From assembly GCA_015067765.1 (NCBI GenBank), contig SVLV01000007.1, positions 1 through 64,000 on the forward strand: a DNA stretch of 64,000 bases, read 5' to 3'. Positions within the stretch are counted from its first letter, which is position 1; each line of letters starts with the position of its first letter. The notes beneath the pieces were generated by a model. That model did no database searches. It was not told the origin of the DNA and saw only the letters and a program-made list of their open reading frames with translations. Shown here in pieces: positions 40,359 through 48,841 of the stretch. The stretch is from Oscillospiraceae bacterium. Lineage in GTDB: Bacteria; Bacillota; Clostridia; Oscillospirales; Oscillospiraceae. A program made the translations under genes and the position numbers.

Positions 40359-40445
40359 GACGAGGTATTTTTATTATATGACCGCGTATATATTTCTCCC
40401 ATCTGACAAAATGGAATGCGTACGCTTCATAGAAAGGAAGAAAAC

Positions 40446-42017
40446 ATGTCTTACGATGTTCTTGTGAAAAACATTTCCATCGCTGACGGCACCGGCAGCC
40501 CTATGTTCACCGGCTGTGTGGCCGTACAGGATGGCAAAATCGTAAAAGTCGCTCCCTCCATTGAAGGCGAAGCCCAGCTGGTCATTGAAGGAAACGAGAA
40601 GCAGATCCTCTGCCCCGGTTTCTTTGACACCCACACCCACGGCGATATGCAGCGCATCTTTGATCCCTATATGACCACGCAGATCCTGCAGGGTGTTACC
40701 TATGATGTCTGCGGCAACTGTGGTATTTCCGCTGCTCCCGTGGATCCCAACAACTTTGATCTGCTCAAGCGTTACACCGCACCGCTGATGCCTTTCAATC
40801 AGTTTGACGAGCAGTGGGCCACCTGGGACACCTTCGGCAAGTATCTGGATGCCGTGAAGAATGTGGGCTGCAAGATCCACGCCCACTCTTTTGTGGGCCA
40901 CGGTACGCTCCGCATCGCTGCTATGGGCATGGAGGACCGTGCTCCCACCGCTGAGGAGATGGAGGTCATGAAGAGCCTGCTGCGTGAGGCCATGGAGGCC
41001 GGCGCTTTGGGTATGTCCTCCGGTCTGATCTACGCTCCCGGCGTTTACAGCACCACCGAGGAACTGGTGGAGCTGTGCAAGGTGGTTGCCGAATTTGACG
41101 GCGTATATGCCACCCACATGCGCAATGAGAGCAGCCATGTGGTGGAGAGCGTCGAGGAAGCTCTGACGGTTGCACGCCAGGCCGGCTGCAAGCTGCTGGT
41201 CTCCCACCATAAGGTCTCCGGCCCCGCCAACCGTGAACTGTACAAGAAGACTCTGAAGCTGATCTCCGATGCCCGTGCCGAGGGCATGAATGTGATCTGC
41301 GATCAGTATCAGTCCAACAAGGGCAGCACCACCATCGCCGCCCTGCTGCCTCCCTTCTGCCAGGCAGACGGCACCAACGGTCTGCTGCGTCAGCTGGCCG
41401 ATCCCGCCCGCCGGGCCGAGATCACCAATGCCATGCGCAACGATGATTCCTATGAGAACTTCCTGAAGTTCCTGGGTGCGCACTCCATCCTGATCGTCAG
41501 TTCTGAGATGACGCCCCAGTTCAACGGCAAGTATCTGGATGAGGTGGCTGCCACTCTGGGCATGTCGGCTGAGGATGCCGTGTGCCAGCTGGAGCTGGAC
41601 AACAACGGTATCGTGCTGATGGCCGTCGTCATGTGCGAGCAGGATGTGGTGGACGAGATCTTCAAGTTCCCCTATACCTGCATCGGTTCCGACGGCATCG
41701 GCGCCGGCACCGGCACCCGTACCCATCCCCGCGCTGTGGGCAATATGGTCCACATGCTGGAGGACTTCGTCCGTAACCGCAAGGTAGTCACCTGGGAGGA
41801 GGCCATCCGTAAGGCCACTTCCCTGCCCGCCGATTTCCTGAATGTGCCTGACAAGGGCCGCATCGCTGAGGGAAAGGACGCCGATCTGGTGATCTTTGAC
41901 CGGGAGAACGTGGGTACCGACGCCTCCTTCGAGAATCCCAATGTGGATCCCAGAGGCATTGATTATGTATTTGTTGCAGGCAAGCTGGTCGTAAAAGACG
42001 GCTCTGTCATCAAATAA
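40446..42017 (+). CDS. N-acyl-D-amino-acid deacylase / D-aminoacylase family amidohydrolase
   Basis: 'CPGFFDTHTHGDM', 'VTYDVCGNCGIS', 'HSFVGHGTLRIAAMG', 'YATHMRNES', 'IGSDGIGAGTGTRTHPRAVG'. Confidence 0.9.
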   Translation: MSYDVLVKNISIADGTGSPMFTGCVAVQDGKIVKVAPSIEGEAQLVIEGNEKQILCPGFFDTHTHGDMQRIFDPYMTTQILQGVTYDVCGNCGISAAPVDPNNFDLLKRYTAPLMPFNQFDEQWATWDTFGKYLDAVKNVGCKIHAHSFVGHGTLRIAAMGMEDRAPTAEEMEVMKSLLREAMEAGALGMSSGLIYAPGVYSTTEELVELCKVVAEFDGVYATHMRNESSHVVESVEEALTVARQAGCKLLVSHHKVSGPANRELYKKTLKLISDARAEGMNVICDQYQSNKGSTTIAALLPPFCQADGTNGLLRQLADPARRAEITNAMRNDDSYENFLKFLGAHSILIVSSEMTPQFNGKYLDEVAATLGMSAEDAVCQLELDNNGIVLMAVVMCEQDVVDEIFKFPYTCIGSDGIGAGTGTRTHPRAVGNMVHMLEDFVRNRKVVTWEEAIRKATSLPADFLNVPDKGRIAEGKDADLVIFDRENVGTDASFENPNVDPRGIDYVFVAGKLVVKDGSVIK

Positions 42018-42049
42018 ACGCAAACCGTTAGGAAAGGAAAACACACAAC

Positions 42050-43495
42050 ATGAAAACAACCGTTATTGCCATTGTTCTGGTGTATCTGGTAGCGATCGTG
42101 GCCATCATCATGCTGACCGGCCGCAAGGTCAAGACCTACTACGATTTCGCACTGGGCGGCGGTTCGATCCCCTGGTGGGTCGTTACCGGTACCATGTTCG
42201 CCTCCACCGTGGGCGGCGCAACCATGATCGGCTACGTGGGCAGCTACAAGACCATCGGTCTGCAGTGGGCCTGGGTTCCCTTCGTCTCCTTCTTCCTGGG
42301 TTCTCTGGTCATCGGCTTCCTGCTGGCCGGCCGTCTGAAGAAGCTGAACCAGTACACCACTGCTGATATTTTCAAGCTGCGCTATGGCAAGGGCTCCCGC
42401 ATCATCGCTGCCGCCCTCAACTGCCTGGGTGAGATGGCCGTGGTCGCCAGTATGATGGCTTCCTTTGCCACTATGGCCAACGGCTATCTGGGTATTGACT
42501 ACATGACCTGCATGATCATCGCCATTGTCATCTTCTTCGTCACCGCCGCTGCCGGTGGTCTGAAGGGCGTTGCCTACACGGATACTCTGCAGGGTCTGGT
42601 GATCTTCATCACCGTGTTCATCGTGGCTATTATTTCCATGGGCCGTCTGGGCGAGAACGGCGGTTTTGCTGCCATCGAGCCCCACCTGCTCAACCCCTTT
42701 GCCAGCAACTCCCCCTGGATGAATATGCTGGGCACCATCGTCTCCGGCGGTCTGATGGGCGCCGTGATGCAGTCCCTGTTCATCCAGCGCATCAATGCCT
42801 GCAGCAGCGCTGCAGAAGCCAAAAAGGCAGCCATTGCCAATGCCATCCTGTGCGGTGTCTTCATGGTCGGCTTCATCTCTGTGATCGGTCTGTCCGCCAG
42901 CACTTACCTGCCCGCAGAGGTCGCCGGCAACAACGTCATCACCGAGATCCTGGCCACCATGCCTGACATTCTGGCTGCCTTCTACACCGCTGCCATTCTG
43001 GCCGCTGTGCTGACTACTGCCAACTCCCTGCTGCTGAGCTGCAGCATGACCTTCGTCCGCGACTTCGTGGGCGGCATCAAGGAGCTCAACGATAAGCAGT
43101 CTCTGGTTCTGTCCCGCGCTTTCATTCTGGCCATTGACCTGCTGGCCTTCGTGGTCATCCAGTACATGGACGGCGTTCTGAGCTGGATCCTCATCACCTA
43201 CACCATCCTGGCCACCCTGTTTGTGCCTATGTACGGCGGCCTGCTGTTCAAGCAGATGACCCCCGCTTCCGGCGTTCTGGGTCTGGCTCTGGGCGGCGGC
43301 ATCGCCGTGGTGTGGGAAGTGCTGAAGATGTTCAGCCTGCTGCCCGCCTCCCTGGCTGCGATCCACTCTATCTTCCCCGGCATCGTTCTGGGTATCGTGG
43401 GTCTGCTGCTGGGCACCCTGTCCAAGAACAAGTCCACTCCCGAGCAGCTGCGCGTGGTGGATTGCTTCCGCAAGAACCTGCCCTACGAGGAATAA
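42050..43495 (+). CDS. Sodium:solute symporter (SSS) family transporter
   Basis: 481 aa multi-TM; 'DFALGGGSIPWWVVTGTMFASTVGGATMIGYVG', 'GGLKGVAYTDTLQGLVIF'. Confidence 0.92.
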   Translation: MKTTVIAIVLVYLVAIVAIIMLTGRKVKTYYDFALGGGSIPWWVVTGTMFASTVGGATMIGYVGSYKTIGLQWAWVPFVSFFLGSLVIGFLLAGRLKKLNQYTTADIFKLRYGKGSRIIAAALNCLGEMAVVASMMASFATMANGYLGIDYMTCMIIAIVIFFVTAAAGGLKGVAYTDTLQGLVIFITVFIVAIISMGRLGENGGFAAIEPHLLNPFASNSPWMNMLGTIVSGGLMGAVMQSLFIQRINACSSAAEAKKAAIANAILCGVFMVGFISVIGLSASTYLPAEVAGNNVITEILATMPDILAAFYTAAILAAVLTTANSLLLSCSMTFVRDFVGGIKELNDKQSLVLSRAFILAIDLLAFVVIQYMDGVLSWILITYTILATLFVPMYGGLLFKQMTPASGVLGLALGGGIAVVWEVLKMFSLLPASLAAIHSIFPGIVLGIVGLLLGTLSKNKSTPEQLRVVDCFRKNLPYEE

Positions 43496-43516
43496 GATCC
43501 TCCGTCAAGCAACATA

Positions 43517-43557
43517 TTAAAAACCCTGACCGGAAAATCCGGTCAGGGTTTTTTTAT
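43517..43557. terminator. Bidirectional Rho-independent terminator
   Basis: aaaaaccctgaccggaaaatccggtcagggttttttta. Confidence 0.92.
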
Positions 43558-43567
43558 TCTGTTTTGC

Positions 43568-44959
43568 TTACGCCTCAAAGACGGCCTTGCAGCCCCGGTA
43601 AGTCATATAGCAGTCCAGCTTGGACACGGTCTCAAAAGGCGCGTGCATGCTCAGCACGGGCACGCCTGCATCCAGCGTGGCAATGTTGCGGTTTGCCATA
43701 TACATGGCCACCGTACCACCGCCGCCGGCATCCACCTTGCCCAGCTCAGAGATGTGCCATACCACACCGGCATCATCCAGCAGACGACGCAGATAGGCCA
43801 CCGTCTCAGCACTGGCATCGGAAGCACCGCTCTTACCGCGGGCGCCGGTGTACTTGCAAAGTCCCATACCGTGGTTGATCATGGATGCATTACGGCGCTC
43901 GAATACCTCCCCGAAATTAGGATCGTAGGCTGCCGTCACATCGGCAGACAGGCAGAAGGAGTTTTCATAGCACTCCCGCAGTGCCACACCCTGGCTCTCA
44001 CACAGATCGTGCAGGAAGGTATCAAAGGCGGCAGACTGCATGCCCGTCACACCCATGGATCCGATCTCCTCCTTGTCCGCCAGCATGCAGACCGCGGTCT
44101 TATTGGGCATCTCCAGCTCCAGAATGGCCTGCAGAGCCGCAAAACCGCAGACCCGGTCATCATGACCGTAGGCACCGATGAGGCTGGCATCCAGACCGAT
44201 ATCGGTAACCTCCACCGCCGGGACCGCCTCCAGCTCTGCGGAAGTAAAGTCATCCTCGGTGATGCCGTACTTCTCATGAAGCCGCTCCAGAATGTGCAGC
44301 TTCACCCGGTCGCTGCCGTCCTCATCTCCCACAGGCTGGCTGCCCAGCAGGATGTTCAGATTCTCACCGGGGATCGCCTCATTGAGGGGCTTTTTCCCCT
44401 GCTCCGCGCCCAAATGGGGCAGCAGATCATTGATGACAAACTTGGGCTCCGCGCCCTCACCCAGCACCACATCCACCAGGGTCCCGTCCTTGCAGGCGAT
44501 CACTCCCCGCAGTTCCAGCGGGATGGTGACCCACTGGTATTTGCGGATGCCGCCGTAATAATGGGTCTTGAAATAGGCCATGCCCCCCTCTTCATAGAGG
44601 GGATTGGGCTTCAGATCCAGTCGGGGAGAATCGATATGGGCCGCAGCGATCTGCACGCCCTGGGCCATGCTCTCCAGACCGATCACCGCCAGCATCAGGC
44701 TCTTCCCGCGGTTGCAGGTATAGACCTTATCACCGGGCTGCAGGTGCATTCCGCGGTGATAAGGTACGAAACCCTTCTCCTCCGCCAGAGCAATGCCCCG
44801 CCGGGTGCATTCCCGCTCCGTCTTGCAGCGGCGCAGAAAGTCCTTATAGGCTTCGCAGTAGGCCTGCATTCCGACAAAATCCTGCTCCTCCATGCGGTCA
44901 TAGCCGTTCTTCATGGCGGAAAACAGCTTTTCCTTGCGCTCTTTCATGGTTTCCGACAT
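43568..44959 (-). CDS. M18-family aminopeptidase
   Basis: 'AAHIDSPRLDLKPNPLYEE', 'GAYGHDDRVCGFAALQAIL', 'DKEEIGSMGVTGMQS', 'SMHAPFETVSKLDCYMTYRGCKAVFE'. Confidence 0.93.
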   Translation of the reverse strand: MSETMKERKEKLFSAMKNGYDRMEEQDFVGMQAYCEAYKDFLRRCKTERECTRRGIALAEEKGFVPYHRGMHLQPGDKVYTCNRGKSLMLAVIGLESMAQGVQIAAAHIDSPRLDLKPNPLYEEGGMAYFKTHYYGGIRKYQWVTIPLELRGVIACKDGTLVDVVLGEGAEPKFVINDLLPHLGAEQGKKPLNEAIPGENLNILLGSQPVGDEDGSDRVKLHILERLHEKYGITEDDFTSAELEAVPAVEVTDIGLDASLIGAYGHDDRVCGFAALQAILELEMPNKTAVCMLADKEEIGSMGVTGMQSAAFDTFLHDLCESQGVALRECYENSFCLSADVTAAYDPNFGEVFERRNASMINHGMGLCKYTGARGKSGASDASAETVAYLRRLLDDAGVVWHISELGKVDAGGGGTVAMYMANRNIATLDAGVPVLSMHAPFETVSKLDCYMTYRGCKAVFEA

Positions 44960-46581
44960 AGTTCCTCCTTGATCAGCTGACGGAAAAATTCCAGCGCCTG
45001 CTGTTCAAATTCCGCAGCGGTATCCGCTGTATTTTCCAGAATATCTGTACAATGCTGCCGGTAGTAGTCATCCGGAACCTGTGCCTGCAGCCGCAGACGG
45101 GCATACTCCTCACTGATGCCGTCCCGGGTCATAATGCGCCGGATCCGCCCCTCTGCCGGGGCCAGAATTCCTACCGTTCTGCCGCACAGACGACCCATGC
45201 CGCTCTGCAGCAAATTGATGGCATCCAGACCTGCGATCAGCTGTCCCTCCGTCTCCTCCAGGGCACGGCGGGGTACATGGGCAAAAACAATGGCATCCAG
45301 TTTCTCCAGCTGCCGGGCATTCCCGAAGACCATACTGCCCAGTTTCTGCCGATCCAACAGACCGGTTACCGGATCAAATATGTCCCCGAAAGCGGCGACC
45401 AGATCGCCCCGCAGGGCCTCATCCGTCTGCAGCATCCGATGATACAGGGCATCACAATCCACCACGCAGCCACCCAGCCGCTCCAGCGCACGCAGGGCAC
45501 TGGTTTTTCCCGCTCCGGTACCGCCGGTAAGACCGAGGACCACCTGAGGAAGGGCGTCGGCATCCACCACATGAAAGCCGGCCGCTTTCTTCAGCCGGTT
45601 TCCGATGGCGAGACCCAAACCCTCACTGCCGGGACACTGGGCATAGATGGTGGCAGCCTCCGTCTCATCAAAGGCCCGCAGGGCATCAAATACCCGCTGT
45701 GCCTGACTCAGCGGATCATGCTCACTGCCCAGACTTTGGATCACATGGCCACGGAACAGATCCCGATACTCGTCGAAGCACAGAACGCCATCCCCTTCCT
45801 CCACACAGGAGAGAATGTAGGCTGCGCTGCGGCGGGCACTGCCGGTCACCACCGTTACCGGTGCCTTGGGGGCGTAGTGTCGGTATTTCATACCGGGGGC
45901 ACGTGGCTTTTCCCCCTCCGCCAGTTTCTCCGTCACCGCCTTGTCCACGGCCACCTCACCCAGTACCTCCTGCAGCTGCTCCAGCGGCAGGCCACCGGGA
46001 CGCAGCAGGCGGGGCGGTGTCACCGTCAGGTCGATGATGGTGGATTCCACACCCACCCGGCAGGGACCCCCATCCACAATGCCGTGGATGCGGCCGGTCA
46101 TATCCTCCTGCATATGGGCAGCACTGGTAGGGCTGGGCCGACCGGAGAGATTGCCGCTGGGTGCCGCCACCGGCACACCGGCCGCGGCAATGATGGCGCA
46201 GGTCACCGGATGATCCGGGCAGCGGACCCCTACCGTCTCCAATCCGCCGGTGGTCCGCAGGGGGACCGACGGGTGGCGGGGCAGGATCATGGTCAGCGGA
46301 CCCGGCCAGAAGTGCTCTGCCAGCCGATAGGCCTCCTCCGGCACCTGGCTGCAGCAGCGGGACAGCCAGGAGGCATCCGGAATATGGAGGATCAGCGGAT
46401 TATCCTGCGGACGACCCTTCGCCAGAAAGATCCCGCGCACCGCCTCCTCATCCAATCCATTGGCACCCAGACCGTACACCGTCTCTGTGGGCAGGCCCAG
46501 CAGGCCGCCCTCCCGCAGGATTGCGGCTGCCTCTGCTATGTAATTGTCGTCCGTCTCCGGATGAAAGATCCTTGTGTTCAA
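44944..46581 (-). CDS. L-threonylcarbamoyladenylate synthase (Sua5/TsaC) fused to dephospho-CoA kinase (CoaE)
   Basis: N-terminal Sua5 'GGLLGLPTETVYGLGANGLDEEAVRGIFLAKGRPQDNPLILHI', 'APSGNLSGRPSPTSA', Sua5 C-terminal linker 'APGMKYRHYAPKAPV'; from about aa 345 CoaE 'VLGLTGGTGAGKTSALRALERLGGCVVDCDALYHRML', 'LDRQKLGSMVFGN', 'IRRIMTRDGISEEYARLRLQAQ'. Confidence 0.92.
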   Translation of the reverse strand: MNTRIFHPETDDNYIAEAAAILREGGLLGLPTETVYGLGANGLDEEAVRGIFLAKGRPQDNPLILHIPDASWLSRCCSQVPEEAYRLAEHFWPGPLTMILPRHPSVPLRTTGGLETVGVRCPDHPVTCAIIAAAGVPVAAPSGNLSGRPSPTSAAHMQEDMTGRIHGIVDGGPCRVGVESTIIDLTVTPPRLLRPGGLPLEQLQEVLGEVAVDKAVTEKLAEGEKPRAPGMKYRHYAPKAPVTVVTGSARRSAAYILSCVEEGDGVLCFDEYRDLFRGHVIQSLGSEHDPLSQAQRVFDALRAFDETEAATIYAQCPGSEGLGLAIGNRLKKAAGFHVVDADALPQVVLGLTGGTGAGKTSALRALERLGGCVVDCDALYHRMLQTDEALRGDLVAAFGDIFDPVTGLLDRQKLGSMVFGNARQLEKLDAIVFAHVPRRALEETEGQLIAGLDAINLLQSGMGRLCGRTVGILAPAEGRIRRIMTRDGISEEYARLRLQAQVPDDYYRQHCTDILENTADTAAEFEQQALEFFRQLIKEELCRKP

Positions 46582-46606
46582 TGGCTTGCGCCTCTTTCTT
46601 TGTTTC

Positions 46607-47248
46607 TTAGAAACCCAGATGCTCGCCCACTACCACGACCTTGATGCGGCCGGCAGGAGCACAGTTCCGGGTGATCACCACCTGATTGCAGATGCACTCA
46701 GGGTGAGAGCAGTTGGCACACTGACCGGTGGTCATGCAGGGAGTGCTCTTGTTGAGGAAACGCTGGGCATTGATGGGGGCGGCCACATTGCGGGCACGGG
46801 CCACAGCGCTCTCCAGATCAGCGGTGATCTTATTCATGCCCACCACCACGATCACGCTCTTGGGGCCATAGCACAGTGCGGCCACACGGTTTCCGTTGCC
46901 GTCCACGTTCACCAGCTGACCGTCCTTGCTGACAGCGTTGCTGCTCATCAGGAAGGTATCGCACAGCAGGGCCTGGCGCATCAGTTCGTTGCGCTCCTCG
47001 GGGGTTTTTGCGGTATCACGGTCGATGACCTTGCGCTCACCTGCACGCAGGCGTGCCATAATGCCCAGCTCCTCCATGGTCACAGTGCCGCCCCAGGAGA
47101 CCACATGATCCTCGGGGATCAGCTCCATCACCTTCTCGGCAGCCTCAGCGACCGTAGCGCAGTAATAGGCCTCAAAACGGTGTCTCTCCAGTGCCTCCAC
47201 TACGCGGGGACCGGCCTTGTCAAAATTGATTCTCATGGCGTTGTGCAT
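46607..47248 (-). CDS. Lactate utilization protein (LUD domain, DUF162)
   Basis: 'HVVSWGGTVTMEELGIM', 'LMSSNAVSKDGQLVNVDGNGNRVAALCYGPKSVIVVVGMNKI'. Confidence 0.92.
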   Translation of the reverse strand: MHNAMRINFDKAGPRVVEALERHRFEAYYCATVAEAAEKVMELIPEDHVVSWGGTVTMEELGIMARLRAGERKVIDRDTAKTPEERNELMRQALLCDTFLMSSNAVSKDGQLVNVDGNGNRVAALCYGPKSVIVVVGMNKITADLESAVARARNVAAPINAQRFLNKSTPCMTTGQCANCSHPECICNQVVITRNCAPAGRIKVVVVGEHLGF

Positions 47249-47262
47249 AGTCACTTCTCCTT

Positions 47263-48333
47263 TCATTCCTCCGAACCTTCCTGCAGCCGACGGGTCTGAT
47301 CCGCCAGGACCAGCGCGTCAATGAGGGCGTCCAGATTGCCGTTGAGCACGGCGTCGATGTTGAAATTTTTACTGTCACCCGTCAGCCGATGGTCGGTAAC
47401 CCGGTTCTGCGGGAAATTATACGTTCTGATCTTGCCGCTGCGGTCGCCGGTACCCACCTGGCTTTTCCGCTGGGCAGCGATGGCTGCATTCTGCTTCTCC
47501 TGCTCCGCCTCATAGAGCTTTGAGCGCAGGATCTTCAGTGCGCGGTCCTTGTTCTTGTGCTGGCTGCGCTCATCCTGACACTCCACCACCGTACCGGTAG
47601 GCAGATGGGTAATGCGGATGGCCGATTCCGTCTTGTTGACGTGCTGGCCGCCGGCACCGGAGGAACGGTAGGTATCGATCTGCAGATCCTTGGGGTCGAT
47701 GGTAAACTCCACTTCCTCCGCCTCAGGCATCACGGCCACCGTGGCTGCCGAGGTCTGAATGCGGCCGGAGGATTCCGTCACAGGGACACGCTGGACCCGG
47801 TGGGTACCTGCCTCAAATTTCAGCCGGGACCAGGCTCCCTCGCCCTCCACCGTGGCACTCAATTCCTTGATGCCACCGATCTCCGTCTCGTTGCTGCTGA
47901 CAATATCCAACTGCCAGCCGCGCCGCTCCGCGTACATACTGTACATACGGAAGAGGTCTGCGGCAAACAGAGCCCCCTCCTCACCGCCAATGCCGGCGCG
48001 GATCTCCAGAATGACACCCTTCTGATCATTGGGATCACGGGGCAGCAGCAGGATGCGCAGTTCCTCGTAGAGCCTCTCCTGATTCTCCCGGGCTTGCTGC
48101 AGTTCCTCCTGTGCCAGTTCCCGCAGTTCCGGGTCTGTCAGCATCTCCAACGCGGTCTGCTCATCCTCACGGGCCCGGCAATAGGCCGTATAGGCGGCCA
48201 CCACCGGAGTCAGTTCCTTCTGTTCCCGGCTTAGGCGGGTCAGCTTCTCCCGGTCGGTATACACCGCGGGATCCGCCATCTGATTCTCCACCTCAGTCAG
48301 GCGCAGTTCGATCTGTTTCAGTTTCTCCAGCAT
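47263..48333 (-). CDS. prfA: Peptide chain release factor 1
   Basis: GGQ motif 'YRSSGAGGQHVNKTESAIRITHLPTGTVVECQDERSQHKNKDRAL'; codon-recognition region 'RVPVTESSGRIQTSAATVAV'. Confidence 0.96.
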   Translation of the reverse strand: MLEKLKQIELRLTEVENQMADPAVYTDREKLTRLSREQKELTPVVAAYTAYCRAREDEQTALEMLTDPELRELAQEELQQARENQERLYEELRILLLPRDPNDQKGVILEIRAGIGGEEGALFAADLFRMYSMYAERRGWQLDIVSSNETEIGGIKELSATVEGEGAWSRLKFEAGTHRVQRVPVTESSGRIQTSAATVAVMPEAEEVEFTIDPKDLQIDTYRSSGAGGQHVNKTESAIRITHLPTGTVVECQDERSQHKNKDRALKILRSKLYEAEQEKQNAAIAAQRKSQVGTGDRSGKIRTYNFPQNRVTDHRLTGDSKNFNIDAVLNGNLDALIDALVLADQTRRLQEGSEE

Positions 48334-48342
48334 AGTGGCTCC

Positions 48343-48828
48343 TTACCGGTTCAGCAGCTGCTGAACCTTCTGAATGAATTCGTCCCGCCAGAATGGATAG
48401 CCCACATCACCGGGACGCAGGGAGACACCCAACAGATGCTCCTTGGCCGTATAGAGATCCATCTGCTCATAGATCTCCTCATATTTCCGCTCCATATCAC
48501 GGGTCAGCACATAGCCTACACGGCTCAGCTCCAGCCCACGGCGCTTCAGCAGTGCACGGACCGGGCTGCTGCAGCGGCCTGCCCATACAGGCGTACCCAC
48601 CAACACCAGGCGATATTCCTCCAGCGTTTTCTCCGTATTCAAAGGACGGATGGGACGGGTCGCCCGACCCATGGCTTCCATGCCGGAGCGAAGATATCCC
48701 TTCCAGCCGCTGCGGTCCTGTCCGTCACGGATCGCCACCAGCTCTGCATCCAGTGCCTGAGCGATCTCGGTCATCACCTTTTTGGTACGGCCACTGCGGG
48801 AGTAATAGATACACAATACATCACTCAT
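48343..48828 (-). CDS. Flavodoxin-like protein
   Basis: MSDVLCIYYSRSGRTKKVMTEIA FMN-binding loop, 'VLVGTPVWAGRCSSPVRALL'. Confidence 0.88.
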   Translation of the reverse strand: MSDVLCIYYSRSGRTKKVMTEIAQALDAELVAIRDGQDRSGWKGYLRSGMEAMGRATRPIRPLNTEKTLEEYRLVLVGTPVWAGRCSSPVRALLKRRGLELSRVGYVLTRDMERKYEEIYEQMDLYTAKEHLLGVSLRPGDVGYPFWRDEFIQKVQQLLNR

Positions 48829-48841
48829 ACCGTCTCTCCTC

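Noticed and set aside
40380-40440. gcgtacgc palindrome upstream of the D-aminoacylase as an operator
   Set aside because: Only the central 8 bp are symmetric and the flanks do not match; too weak to separate from chance.
40374-43366. Long minus-strand ORFs (561 aa and 467 aa) opposite the D-aminoacylase and symporter
   Set aside because: Plus-strand proteins have clear family motifs, an RBS and a promoter; the antisense frames are His/Gly/Gln-rich artefacts.
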